Below, in pieces: positions 44,090 through 53,067 of a DNA stretch of 64,000 nucleotides (position 1 is the stretch's first letter; each line of letters opens with the position of its first letter). The stretch is from an uncultured Clostridia bacterium. Lineage in GTDB: Bacteria; Bacillota; Clostridia; Oscillospirales; Acutalibacteraceae. The position numbers and the translations under genes are program-made. Below the pieces are notes generated by a model that worked only from the letters and a program-made list of their open reading frames with translations, had not been told where the DNA came from and did not search any database. The stretch spans positions 86,033-150,032 of the forward strand of contig CANQOP010000001.1 in NCBI GenBank assembly GCA_947625485.1. The letters run 5' to 3'.

Positions 44090-44103
44090 TTTGGAGTAAT
44101 CGT

Positions 44104-45270
44104 ATGAAGAAAAATTTAAAAATTACGCCAGAGGGTACTAAGGACTATTTGTTTAAGGAATGTACCGCTGTAAATTTTGTATGTAATAAAATAACCAGGG
44201 TTTTTGAAAATCACCAGTTTCATCAGGTAATTACACCTGCGCTTGAATATTACGACCTCTTTTCCAACGATTCCAGCGGAATTGCGCCTGAGTCTATGTT
44301 TAAAACTACGGATAATATGGGTCGTATTGTTGCGGTACGCCCTGATTCAACTCTTCCGATAGCGAGACTTGTCGCGACCCGTATGCAAAATGAAGTGCTT
44401 CCCGTAAGGCTGTACTATAATCAGGCTGTTTACCGAAACAATCCTGCTCTTACGGGAAGAAGCAACGAGATTATGCAGATGGGTGTTGAGCTTATTGGCT
44501 CAACGGGCAAGCGGGCAGACCTGGAGATTATCACAACAGCTATCCAGACTATGCAGGCTGTTTGCGATGATTTCCGTATTGAGGTTGGTCATTCTATGCT
44601 CTTTGACGCTCTGGCTACCTCTCTTAATGTCGATGATGACGTAAAGGAAAATATCAAGATTTATATAGAAAATAAAAATTATTCCGCACTCGGAGATCTC
44701 CTCGATAAGCTCGAACAGAACGAAACGGTTTCCGCTATCCGCGCTCTTCCGTCTCTTTTCGGGGGCGAGGAAGTTTTCGCACAGGCAGAGAAAATTATTA
44801 AAGATGAGAACGCCTTAAAGGCGCTTGCTTATTTAAAGGACTTGTTCTCCGAACTGTCCTCTCTTAATCTCGGTGATAAAATAAGCGTTGACCTCGGACT
44901 GGTTCAGCGCAACGACTATTACAGCGGGATTATATTTACTGGATACATACTCGGCTACGGAGACGCTATTCTTTCCGGCGGAAGATACGACAAAATATTT
45001 GATATGTTTCATTGCTCAATGGGAGCGTCGGGCTTTGCGATTAATATAAATTACATTGCCGAGCAGGCGCGTTATACCTCGAAGAGCAATATTCCTAAGG
45101 TGCTTGTTTTTGCAAAAAATGACAGTGACATTATGAACGCAATCGCCTACACCAGCAGTCTAATAAACAAAGGCGTTAAGGCTCAGTTTTCTGACCTTTC
45201 CGACGAGCAGGAGGCGCGTGAATTTGCCAAAAAGCTTGGCATAGAAAAGTTTGAGGTGATTGGAGAATAA
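44104..45270 (+). CDS. hisZ: ATP phosphoribosyltransferase regulatory subunit HisZ
   Basis: A 388-residue class II histidyl-tRNA-synthetase-like protein without the anticodon-binding domain. The N-terminal TPEGTKDYLF and the RPDSTLPIARLVATRM motif are visible. HisZ activates the short-form HisG in the first step of histidine synthesis. The protein leads the operon, consistent with the 209-residue short HisG that follows. A true HisRS would be longer and carry the C-terminal domain. Confidence 0.92.
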   Translation: MKKNLKITPEGTKDYLFKECTAVNFVCNKITRVFENHQFHQVITPALEYYDLFSNDSSGIAPESMFKTTDNMGRIVAVRPDSTLPIARLVATRMQNEVLPVRLYYNQAVYRNNPALTGRSNEIMQMGVELIGSTGKRADLEIITTAIQTMQAVCDDFRIEVGHSMLFDALATSLNVDDDVKENIKIYIENKNYSALGDLLDKLEQNETVSAIRALPSLFGGEEVFAQAEKIIKDENALKALAYLKDLFSELSSLNLGDKISVDLGLVQRNDYYSGIIFTGYILGYGDAILSGGRYDKIFDMFHCSMGASGFAININYIAEQARYTSKSNIPKVLVFAKNDSDIMNAIAYTSSLINKGVKAQFSDLSDEQEAREFAKKLGIEKFEVIGE

Positions 45271-45272
45271 TG

Positions 45273-45902
45273 ATGAAACCTCTCAGAATTGCTCTCACAA
45301 AGGGCAGACTTGAAAAATCAACCGTCGAGCTTTTTGAGAAGCTTGGATATAATTGTGACGAAGTCCATAATAAAGGCAGACGTCTTATCCTTTCCATAGG
45401 AGACGGCGACTTCGAGGTCGTTTTAGCAAAAGCCGCCGACGTAATTACATATGTTGAGCACGGCGTGTGCGACTTGGGCGTAGTAGGCAAGGATACTATT
45501 CTCGAGAACGGCACTTCTTTTTACGAACTGCTTGACCTGGGTTTCGGTAAGTGTAAATTTGCTCTTGCGTGCAAGAAGGACTACGATTTTTATCACGGTT
45601 ACGGAGCAAAAACAATCGCCACAAAATATCCAAACGTCACCCGCAGCTTTTTCGAGGGCAAAAATATGGACGTAAGAGTAATTAAAATTGAGGGTTCTGT
45701 AGAGCTTGCTCCGCTTGTAGGTCTTTCGGACGGAATTGTTGATATTGTGGAGACAGGCTCGACCCTAAAGGCAAATAATCTCGAGGTAAAAGAATACGTA
45801 ACGGATATTTCCGCGCGTCTGATTGCCAATACTGCCAGTCTTAAACTCAGGAAAAAGGAAATTGAGGAACTTGTAAGCAAAATGGAGGCTGCAATTAAAT
45901 GA
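45273..45902 (+). CDS. hisG: ATP phosphoribosyltransferase catalytic subunit (short form)
   Basis: A 209-residue HisG_S that joins ATP and PRPP. It starts KPLRIALTKGRLEKS and contains the PRPP-loop region GLSDGIVDIVETGSTLKANNL near residues 150-170. It lacks the C-terminal regulatory domain of the long form, so it needs HisZ. Two adjacent ATG codons exist at 45270 and 45273; the second is better spaced from GGAG. The stop overlaps hisD (ATGA). Confidence 0.95.
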   Translation: MKPLRIALTKGRLEKSTVELFEKLGYNCDEVHNKGRRLILSIGDGDFEVVLAKAADVITYVEHGVCDLGVVGKDTILENGTSFYELLDLGFGKCKFALACKKDYDFYHGYGAKTIATKYPNVTRSFFEGKNMDVRVIKIEGSVELAPLVGLSDGIVDIVETGSTLKANNLEVKEYVTDISARLIANTASLKLRKKEIEELVSKMEAAIK

Positions 45903-47188
45903 TTACAACAGTAATTGCAAACGGAAAGGACGAATACAGCTTTATTGACGCCCTTAAATTGCGCTCAAACAGCGGAGCAAAGGACGTCAGCGGTATTGTG
46001 TCAGATATTATAGAAAATGTAAGAAAAAACGGCGATAAAGCCGTTTATGATTATACTCTTAAATTTGACGGGAAAGCTCCTTTAGAGGTTGAAATTTCCG
46101 CTGATGAAATTGACAGAATTATCGAGTGTTGCGATAAGGATTATATAAAAACTCTGGAAAAGGCAGCCGCGAATATTGAAGATTTCCATAAACGTCAGAT
46201 TCAGCAATCATGGCTTACTACTAAAGAGAACGGCGTTATTATGGGACAGCGCGTGCGCGGTCTTGAGCGCGTCGGGCTTTATGTGCCGGGAGGTACTGCG
46301 GCATATCCTTCTTCTGTTCTTATGAACGCAATTCCCGCAAAGCTCGCGGGATGCAGGGAAATAGTTATGACTACTCCGCCGTCAAAGGACGGCACGCCTA
46401 ATCCGGATATAATTGCCGCGGCGAAAATTGCGGGAGTTGACCGCATTTTTCTTATGGGGGGCGCTCAGGCGGTAGCCGCTCTTGCATACGGAACCGAGCA
46501 GGTGCCGAAGGTTGACAAAATAGTAGGACCGGGTAATATTTTCGTTGCCACAGCAAAGAAACTACTCTACGGTGTAGTTGATATTGATATGATTGCCGGT
46601 CCGAGTGAAATTCTGATTATTGCCGATAAGACTGCCAATCCAAAGTTTCTCGCCGCTGATTTAATGAGTCAGGCTGAACACGACCGTCTCGCATCTTCAA
46701 TTCTTCTAACGGACTGCGAGACTCTTGCGCAGAAGGTTAAGGCTGAACTGACACGTCAGTGCGCTCTTCTTGAAAGAAAGGAAATTATCGAAGAATCCCT
46801 TGAAAACTACGGCGCAATTATCGTTTGCTCTGATATGTCGCAGGCTATAGATTTTGCTAACGAGCTTGCGCCCGAACATCTCGAAGTGTGCTGTGAGAAT
46901 CCTATGGAATACGTGGGAAAGCTGGATAATGCCGGTTCTGTTTTCCTTGGGAATTACAGTCCCGAGCCGCTCGGCGACTATTTCGCAGGACCCAACCACG
47001 TTCTTCCGACAAGCGGAACCGCGCGCTTTTTCAGCCCTCTTTCAGTCGACAGCTTTGTAAAAAAGTCGAGTTTTATATACTATACAGAAAGTGCTCTCAA
47101 AAACGACGCCGAAGATATTGTCCGCTTTGCTAATACCGAGGGACTTACCGCTCACGCGAATTCAATCTCGGTTCGTTTTGAGGAATAA
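45899..47188 (+). CDS. hisD: Histidinol dehydrogenase
   Basis: A 429-residue zinc enzyme that oxidises histidinol to histidine in two NAD steps. Motifs: LYVPGGTAAYPSSVLMNA near residue 127, DKIVGPGNIFVATAK near residue 208, IAGPSEILIIAD and MSQAEHD near residue 260 (zinc/active-site Glu and His), and the C-terminal GPNHVLPTSGTARF. Length is typical. Confidence 0.96.
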   Translation: MITTVIANGKDEYSFIDALKLRSNSGAKDVSGIVSDIIENVRKNGDKAVYDYTLKFDGKAPLEVEISADEIDRIIECCDKDYIKTLEKAAANIEDFHKRQIQQSWLTTKENGVIMGQRVRGLERVGLYVPGGTAAYPSSVLMNAIPAKLAGCREIVMTTPPSKDGTPNPDIIAAAKIAGVDRIFLMGGAQAVAALAYGTEQVPKVDKIVGPGNIFVATAKKLLYGVVDIDMIAGPSEILIIADKTANPKFLAADLMSQAEHDRLASSILLTDCETLAQKVKAELTRQCALLERKEIIEESLENYGAIIVCSDMSQAIDFANELAPEHLEVCCENPMEYVGKLDNAGSVFLGNYSPEPLGDYFAGPNHVLPTSGTARFFSPLSVDSFVKKSSFIYYTESALKNDAEDIVRFANTEGLTAHANSISVRFEE

Positions 47189-47198
47189 GGTGGTAAAA

Positions 47199-48260
47199 TT
47201 GTCTTATGAATTAAACGATAAAATAAAAAATCTTGTTCCGTACGAGCCGAATTGCGGTAAATACAATATCAGGCTTGACGCGAACGAGTGTACTTTCGGG
47301 TACGATAACGAGCTTTTAAATATGGTAAACGCCGCTATAAATAGCGTGGAATTCAACCGTTATCCCGACCCTGTATGTAAGACACTCAGAAAGTCATTTG
47401 CTGATTTCTATGGAATCGACTATAAAAACGTCACGGTCGGCAACGGTTCGGATGAGCTTATTTCTATTTTGCAGTCTGCATTTATGAAAAAAGGGGATAA
47501 GCTGCTTGTTTGTACTCCTGATTTCAGTATGTATGAATTTTACAGCAGTATAAGCGAGAATCCGTGCGTTAAATATCATAAGGACGAAAGTCTTAATATA
47601 GACGTCGATATGCTTATAAAAAAGGCAAACGATGAAAAAGCGTCTATGATACTGTTCTCTAATCCCTGCAATCCGACAGGGCAGGGATTGCCTAAATGCG
47701 ATGCGGTAAGGCTTCTAAACTCTGTCGATTCGCTTGTTATTCTTGACGAGGCATATATGGATTTTTGGGACGATAAGAACAGCCTTATTAAAGATGTAAA
47801 CTGCTATGATAACCTCGTTGTTTTACGAACAGCGTCCAAGGCTGTCGGCAGTGCGGCGCTGAGACTCGGCTTTGCTGTGGCGAATAAAACTATTTCCAGG
47901 GCAATATCCGCTGTTAAATCTCCGTATAATGTGAACAGTATTTCGCAGGCTATTGGCACTCGGATTTATGAAAAAAGGGAATATTTATTAAATCGTACGA
48001 AATATATTGTTGAAAATACAAAAGTGTTGTATAATGAATTGCTGAAGATTAGTGCCGAGACCGACGATTTTAAGCCATATCCGACAAAAACCAACTTTGT
48101 TTTTATAAAAACTTCCTTCGGTAAGGAATTGTGGGAATATTTAAAATCACAATCAATTATAATCCGCTATATGGGAGAATACCTTCGTATAACCACGGGA
48201 ACTGCCGAGGAAATTGCCGCAACAATAAGCGCGATTAAGAAATTTATTTCGGAGAGATAA
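47199..48260 (+). CDS. hisC: Histidinol-phosphate aminotransferase
   Basis: A 353-residue fold-type I PLP aminotransferase. The PLP lysine is in TASKAVGSAALRLGF; FSNPCNPTG and ILDEAYMDF are the usual co-factor-binding motifs. It converts imidazole acetol phosphate to histidinol phosphate. TTG 47199 is chosen because AAGGTGG lies five bases upstream; GTG 47190 is the alternative. It begins ten bases after hisD. Confidence 0.92.
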   Translation: MSYELNDKIKNLVPYEPNCGKYNIRLDANECTFGYDNELLNMVNAAINSVEFNRYPDPVCKTLRKSFADFYGIDYKNVTVGNGSDELISILQSAFMKKGDKLLVCTPDFSMYEFYSSISENPCVKYHKDESLNIDVDMLIKKANDEKASMILFSNPCNPTGQGLPKCDAVRLLNSVDSLVILDEAYMDFWDDKNSLIKDVNCYDNLVVLRTASKAVGSAALRLGFAVANKTISRAISAVKSPYNVNSISQAIGTRIYEKREYLLNRTKYIVENTKVLYNELLKISAETDDFKPYPTKTNFVFIKTSFGKELWEYLKSQSIIIRYMGEYLRITTGTAEEIAATISAIKKFISER

Positions 48261-48262
48261 CT

Positions 48263-48841
48263 ATGCGTATTGCAGAAAAGTGCAGAAAAACGAAAGAAAC
48301 CGACATCACCCTAAGGCTTTGTCTTGACGGCGGCGAGGTAAAGGTGGATACAGGCATTGGATTTTTCGACCATATGCTCACCGCTTTCGCTGTGCACGGC
48401 GGTTTCGGCTTGGACGTTACCGTTAGGGGCGACCTTAATGTTGACGACCACCATACTATAGAGGACACGGGTATTGTGCTTGGTCAGGCTTTTGCCGAAG
48501 CTCTGTGCGACAAAAACTCTATTGAGCGTTACGCAAGCTTTTATGTACCTATGGACGAGGCTCTCGCTTTTGCGTCGGTAGATATAAGCGGAAGACCGTT
48601 TTTGGTGTTTGACGCAGATTTTCCGCAGGAAAAATGCGGAGACTACACCTGTGCTATGACGGTCGAGTTTATGCGAGCGTTTGCATATAATGCGGGCGTG
48701 ACCCTGCACGCAAGAGTGGAATACGGAAGTAATTCACATCATATGATAGAAGCAGTTTATAAAGCTGTCGCGCACGCACTTAAAAACGCTGTCAAACAAA
48801 ATAATACGGGAGTCGTATTATCAACAAAAGGAGTTCTGTAA
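48263..48841 (+). CDS. hisB: Imidazoleglycerol-phosphate dehydratase
   Basis: A 192-residue monofunctional HisB. Metal motifs DHML (near residue 33), DDHHTIED (near residue 64) and the C-terminal NSHHMIEA (near residue 154) are complete. No fused histidinol-phosphate phosphatase domain is present, so that step is encoded elsewhere. GGAG precedes the start and the gene overlaps hisA by one base. Confidence 0.96.
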   Translation: MRIAEKCRKTKETDITLRLCLDGGEVKVDTGIGFFDHMLTAFAVHGGFGLDVTVRGDLNVDDHHTIEDTGIVLGQAFAEALCDKNSIERYASFYVPMDEALAFASVDISGRPFLVFDADFPQEKCGDYTCAMTVEFMRAFAYNAGVTLHARVEYGSNSHHMIEAVYKAVAHALKNAVKQNNTGVVLSTKGVL

Positions 48842-49563
48842 TGATTATTCTTCCCGCCATTGACATCAAAGACGGAAATTGTGTACGTTTATTTAAAGGT
48901 GATTACTCTACCGCTTCTAAGGTAGCTGACGACCCTTATCAGGTCGCCTTGAGCTTTATAGAGGCAGGGGCAGAGTGGATGCATATGGTCGATTTGGACG
49001 GTGCAAAGGACGGAAAAAGAATTAATTCCGAGCTTATTACAGATGTCGCAAATTCTACCGAACTAAAGGTTGAGGTCGGCGGAGGTATCCGTGATATGGA
49101 AACCATTGAATATTACCTCGAACACGGCATTGACCGAGTAATTCTCGGCTCTGCCGCTGTAAAAGATCAGGGCTTTGTAATAGATGCTGTCAATAATTTT
49201 GACGACAAAATTGTTGTTGGAATTGACGCTAAAAACGGCATAGTATGCGCTGACGGCTGGACGGATAAATCCGAGCTCAACTATATCGACCTTGCGAAGC
49301 AAATGGAGCAGATAGGCGTTAAAACTATCGTTTTCACGGATATTAACCAAGACGGTACTCTTGCAGGTCCTAATCTTAAGCAGCTCGACGACCTTATGCA
49401 CAATGTTTCCTGCGATATTATTGCGAGCGGCGGTGTGTCTAATCTTAAAGATATATTAAATCTAACGGAGCTTAACGTCTGCGGCGCAATTACAGGGAAA
49501 GCTGTTTATACGGGGAGTCTCGATTTAGCTCAGGCAATTAAAGTTGCGGGCAGGGTGTATTAA
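48841..49563 (+). CDS. hisA: ProFAR isomerase HisA
   Basis: A 240-residue TIM barrel, 1-(5-phosphoribosyl)-5-[(5-phosphoribosylamino)methylideneamino]imidazole-4-carboxamide isomerase. It starts with [14 protein letters not shown] (catalytic Asp near residue 8) and has [14 protein letters not shown] near residue 78 and [15 protein letters not shown] near residue 164. It is HisA rather than HisF: the DIKDGN start and the ISGGV-like [10 protein letters not shown] region fit HisA. Confidence 0.95.
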   Translation: MIILPAIDIKDGNCVRLFKGDYSTASKVADDPYQVALSFIEAGAEWMHMVDLDGAKDGKRINSELITDVANSTELKVEVGGGIRDMETIEYYLEHGIDRVILGSAAVKDQGFVIDAVNNFDDKIVVGIDAKNGIVCADGWTDKSELNYIDLAKQMEQIGVKTIVFTDINQDGTLAGPNLKQLDDLMHNVSCDIIASGGVSNLKDILNLTELNVCGAITGKAVYTGSLDLAQAIKVAGRVY

Positions 49564-49564
49564 A

Positions 49565-49879
49565 ATGAATTTAGATAAATATTTTGTAAAATCCGAGCTT
49601 ATTCCGACAATTATTCAGGAAAAGTCCACGGGAGAGGTTTTAATGCTCGCCTATATGAATAAGGAGTCGTTTAAGAAAACGCTCGAAACGGGATATACTT
49701 GGTTTTGGTCACGCAGTCGCGGAGAGCTTTGGAATAAGGGAGCAACCTCAGGACATTTGCAGAAGGTTTGCGAGATTTTCTCTGACTGTGATAACGACAC
49801 AATTCTCATAACCGTAGAGCAAACGGGCGCTGCGTGCCACACTGGAAATCATTCCTGCTTTTACACAAAAATAAAATAA
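49565..49879 (+). CDS. hisI: Phosphoribosyl-AMP cyclohydrolase
   Basis: A 104-residue HisI. The metal-binding [19 protein letters not shown] segment and the final NHSCF motif, both conserved, are visible, as is [10 protein letters not shown] near residue 32. It opens the purine ring of PR-AMP. It starts one base after the hisA stop. It is separate from hisE, not a fused HisIE. ATG 49565 is used; earlier in-frame starts run into hisA. Confidence 0.95.
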   Translation: MNLDKYFVKSELIPTIIQEKSTGEVLMLAYMNKESFKKTLETGYTWFWSRSRGELWNKGATSGHLQKVCEIFSDCDNDTILITVEQTGAACHTGNHSCFYTKIK

Positions 49880-49895
49880 AGAGAAGGTAAAATTT

Positions 49896-50225
49896 ATGGA
49901 CGATAAAGTTTTGCAGTCGTTATACGAAACCGTATTAAATAGAAAGAACGAAAATAAGGAAGGCTCTTATACCTGCTATTTGTTTGAAAAAGGTCTCGAT
50001 AAAATTCTAAAAAAAGTAGGCGAGGAGTGCAGTGAAACGATTATCGCAGCTAAGAACAACGACAATTCCGAGACAATTTATGAAATTTCAGACCTTATAT
50101 ACCACCTTATGGTTATGATGGTACATCAGGGTATTGAGCTTAATGATGTGCTTAAAGAGCTCGATAAGAGAAGCGAGAAAACCGGTAATCTCAAAACCTT
50201 CCACCAGGTGGATAAGAACACATAA
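49896..50225 (+). CDS. hisE: Phosphoribosyl-ATP pyrophosphatase
   Basis: A 109-residue HisE with the MazG-like metal helix [14 protein letters not shown] near residue 47 and [14 protein letters not shown] near residue 66. It hydrolyses PR-ATP to PR-AMP. AGAAGG precedes the ATG. It is the last gene of the operon; a terminator follows. Confidence 0.95.
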   Translation: MDDKVLQSLYETVLNRKNENKEGSYTCYLFEKGLDKILKKVGEECSETIIAAKNNDNSETIYEISDLIYHLMVMMVHQGIELNDVLKELDKRSEKTGNLKTFHQVDKNT

Positions 50226-50231
50226 TAACGA

Positions 50232-50256
50232 CCCACTATGAATTTAGTGGGTTTTT
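50232..50256 (+). terminator. Intrinsic terminator of the his operon
   Basis: A 7-bp stem CCCACTA/TAGTGGG with a six-base loop and five T residues. mtaB starts only 19 bases later. Confidence 0.9.
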
Positions 50257-50274
50257 GAATGTTTGGTGATATTT

Positions 50275-51567
50275 ATGAATTTTAATATAATTACACTCGG
50301 CTGTAAGGTAAACCAGTACGAGTCTCAGGCAATGTCCGAACTGTTGAGAAATAACGGTTTTACACAGTCTGAAAGCAAGGATACGGCTGACATTACAATA
50401 ATTAATACCTGCACGGTAACCTCTGTCACAGACGCAAAAAACCGCAAAATTTTGCACAAGGTTCGCCGCAATAACCCCGACGGTATAATCATACTTACGG
50501 GGTGTATGCCGCAGGCTTTTCCCGACAGGGTTTCCGATTTCGAGTGTTGTGATATAGTGCTCGGCAATAAGCGCAGGGCGAATTTAATTTCTGTAATCGA
50601 CGAGTATCTTACAACTCGAAATCAAATTATAAATATAGAGCCACACGACCGAATAAATGCCGAGTTTGAAAAAACTTCACTTAATAATTTTGACGGACAT
50701 ACGCGCGCTTTCGTTAAGATCGAGGACGGCTGCAATCGTTTCTGCTCCTATTGTATAATCCCATATTCGCGCGGCAGAGTCAGAAGTAAAAAACTTGAAG
50801 ATTTACGGGCTGAAATAAAAAATCTTGCGGAAAACGGGTATAAAGAAATAGTGCTGGTCGGCATAAATCTTTCAGCCTACGGGCAAGATTGTGATTTCAA
50901 TTTAGCTGACGCGGTAGATGTGGTATGCGAATTTGATAAAATCAAGCGCGTGCGGCTCGGCTCCTTTGAGCCGGAAATGATGTATGAGAGTCTTATCAGG
51001 CGTTTTGCATCTCAGAAAAAATTTTGTCCGCAGTTTCATTTATCGCTTCAGAGCGGCTGTAATGCGACGCTAAAGCGTATGCGCCGCCATTATAATACCG
51101 ACGAATATATGAAAATTGTAAATGCTTTGCGTTTAAATTTTGAAAACGCGTCAATTACAACCGATGTTATGGTCGGTTTCGCAGGGGAGACGGACGAAGA
51201 ATTTGAAGAAAGTCTCAACTTTGTAAAGAGCGTTGGATTCTCAAAAGTTCATGTATTTCCTTATTCTCGGCGCAAAGGCACAGCCGCTGATAAAATGGAT
51301 AATCAGGTTTCTGCCAATATTAAGGATAAACGAAGTAAAATTATGATAGAAACTGCAAACCTTTGCAGAGCTGACTTTCTCGATTCACAGCTTGGCAGGA
51401 CGGAATCCGTACTTGTTGAACGGCTCAGAGAAGGAGGATATTACGAAGGCTATACAAAAAACTATACGCCCGTACATATCTTTACCGATAAAGACTGCAC
51501 AGGCGGGATAGTAAATGTTAAGTTGACTAAGGCATACGACGATTACTGCGTTGGAGAGCTAGTCTAA
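50275..51567 (+). CDS. mtaB: tRNA (N6-threonylcarbamoyladenosine37-C2)-methylthiotransferase MtaB
   Basis: A 430-residue radical SAM methylthiotransferase that makes ms2t6A37 in tRNA-Lys. The UPF0004 domain begins with LGCKVNQYES (first cluster Cys) and includes NTCTVTSVTDAKNRK; the radical SAM cysteines are in GCNRFCSYCIIPYSRGR near residue 147; a TRAM domain ends the protein. GCKVNQYES and the absence of a MiaB-type N-terminus favour MtaB. ATG 50275 is chosen over an upstream TTG because of GGTGAT spacing. Its last nine bases overlap the opposite-strand gene. Confidence 0.93.
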   Translation: MNFNIITLGCKVNQYESQAMSELLRNNGFTQSESKDTADITIINTCTVTSVTDAKNRKILHKVRRNNPDGIIILTGCMPQAFPDRVSDFECCDIVLGNKRRANLISVIDEYLTTRNQIINIEPHDRINAEFEKTSLNNFDGHTRAFVKIEDGCNRFCSYCIIPYSRGRVRSKKLEDLRAEIKNLAENGYKEIVLVGINLSAYGQDCDFNLADAVDVVCEFDKIKRVRLGSFEPEMMYESLIRRFASQKKFCPQFHLSLQSGCNATLKRMRRHYNTDEYMKIVNALRLNFENASITTDVMVGFAGETDEEFEESLNFVKSVGFSKVHVFPYSRRKGTAADKMDNQVSANIKDKRSKIMIETANLCRADFLDSQLGRTESVLVERLREGGYYEGYTKNYTPVHIFTDKDCTGGIVNVKLTKAYDDYCVGELV

Positions 51568-52761
51568 GATTTCTATAAGATTTGAGACCTCTTTTGCAGC
51601 TTTGTCGCTGTCGAGATTTGCAAAGCTGTAGAACATAAAACCTTTCATTTTCCTTTTGCGAACAAGCTTTACTTCCTCTTGAAGTATTTTGTCGGAGTAC
51701 GACCAAGTTCCGCTGTCGCTGTCCGTTCCTGTTTTGTAGCCTGCTATTCCGATATACAGTGTTACCTTATCGCTGTAATCAAGATTTGACCAGTTGTTTA
51801 GGGCAGTTTCAAATTTAAGCGCAGGATTTTTCAGACTGTAATAAAGCTGAGGACAGATATAATCAATATATCCCGCTTTTGAGCACCAACTGCGCACATC
51901 GGCGTACAAATCATAATCGTTTTCAATATTTCCCTGTGGAGAAATACCGAATACTACATTGTCCTTTGTGTGATGAATAAGGCTATAGCACTCGGCAATC
52001 AGTATATTTACGTTTGTAAGACGCCAGTCGTTGAGACTAATCGCTTTACCTGCGCCTACATTCTTCACATAACTCTTATACTGCTCGCTGTCGAATTTCT
52101 CTGCCTTAGTAGGGTAGAAGTAGTCGTCAAACTGAATACCGTCCACATCGTAATTTTTAACAATTTCGACAACACCGTTTTCAATGAGCTTTCGCACGTT
52201 TCTGTCCGCAGGATTGTAATAAATTCCGTCGCCTACCTTGATACCGAGCTTTCGATTGTTTTTGTAAGGATTATCAGACGACAATTTAAGGGAACCCGTG
52301 CTTCTTATTCTATACGGATTTATCCACGCGTGAATTTTCATACCCAGTTTGTGAGTATATTTACACATATATTTGAGAGGATCGTATCCCGGATTTTTTC
52401 CTTGCTTTCCTGTAAGTATGTGGGAGTAAGGAAAGTATGATGACTCATAAAGCGAGTCTGAAAAAGGCCGAACCTGAACTATAAGGGTGTTAAACTTGTC
52501 CTTTTGTGCCGTATCGGCGATATATCTGAATTTTTTCTTAAAGCTCTTGTAGCTTTTATCGGTTTTCTGCATATCAAGATCCATATACGTTACCCATACG
52601 CCGCGCATTTCCCACTCATTTTTTATGTTGGATACGGAAACAGCTTTATCTGCCTTTGATGGATTCACGGTTTTAATATTGTTGTCGCTGATCGAAACCG
52701 CTATAATAACACACAGCGCCAGTACAGACAGCGCAAGCGGTAATTTTTTCAATACCTTCAT
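51559..52761 (-). CDS. GHL10-family glycoside-hydrolase-like protein, membrane-anchored
   Basis: A 400-residue exported protein. A hydrophobic segment at residues 7-26 is a signal or anchor without a lipobox. The rest matches the GHL10 (YngK/DUF187) TIM-barrel: EMRGVWVTYMDLD, VQVRPFSDSLYESSYFPYSHILTG, KIHAWINPYRI and DGIQFDDYFYP. Family members are thought to act on cell-wall glycans, substrate unproven. The ATG has AAGGA upstream. It converges on mtaB with a nine-base overlap and diverges from the DUF1294 gene with only 24 bases between starts. Confidence 0.88.
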   Translation of the reverse strand: MKVLKKLPLALSVLALCVIIAVSISDNNIKTVNPSKADKAVSVSNIKNEWEMRGVWVTYMDLDMQKTDKSYKSFKKKFRYIADTAQKDKFNTLIVQVRPFSDSLYESSYFPYSHILTGKQGKNPGYDPLKYMCKYTHKLGMKIHAWINPYRIRSTGSLKLSSDNPYKNNRKLGIKVGDGIYYNPADRNVRKLIENGVVEIVKNYDVDGIQFDDYFYPTKAEKFDSEQYKSYVKNVGAGKAISLNDWRLTNVNILIAECYSLIHHTKDNVVFGISPQGNIENDYDLYADVRSWCSKAGYIDYICPQLYYSLKNPALKFETALNNWSNLDYSDKVTLYIGIAGYKTGTDSDSGTWSYSDKILQEEVKLVRKRKMKGFMFYSFANLDSDKAAKEVSNLIEILD

Positions 52762-52785
52762 TTATCATCATTCCTTGGAGTAAGT

Positions 52786-53067
52786 ATGAAACCTTTTTAT
52801 TCCATTTTAATCGCATATTTTGTTATAATAAGCACAGCGGCTGTGATAATAATCTGCTATGATAAGCGCTGCGCAATTCGCGGTAAGTGGCGCGTAAAAG
52901 AGAGCACCCTGTTAGTAATTTCGGCTTTTGGCGGCGGAATAGCTATGTACGTCACAATGCTTCTCGTACGCCATAAAACAAAAAAGCTTAAATTTATGCT
53001 TGGTATTCCGCTTATGGTTATTGCGGAAGTTATGATTATAATGTCGGTGGTTTTTTATGGAGCGTAA
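52786..53067 (+). CDS. DUF1294 family membrane protein
   Basis: A 93-residue protein with three predicted membrane helices and the DUF1294 pattern: YDKRCA near residue 25, WRVKESTLL near residue 35, GGGIAMYVTMLLVRHKTKKLKF near residues 48-69. Function unknown in the family. TTGGAG precedes the ATG. It overlaps the RluA-type gene by 11 bases. Confidence 0.88.
   Translation: MKPFYSILIAYFVIISTAAVIIICYDKRCAIRGKWRVKESTLLVISAFGGGIAMYVTMLLVRHKTKKLKFMLGIPLMVIAEVMIIMSVVFYGA

Noticed and set aside
44027..44103. T-box leader for histidine
   Set aside because: Too short; no AGGGTGGNACCGCG-like T-box sequence is present.
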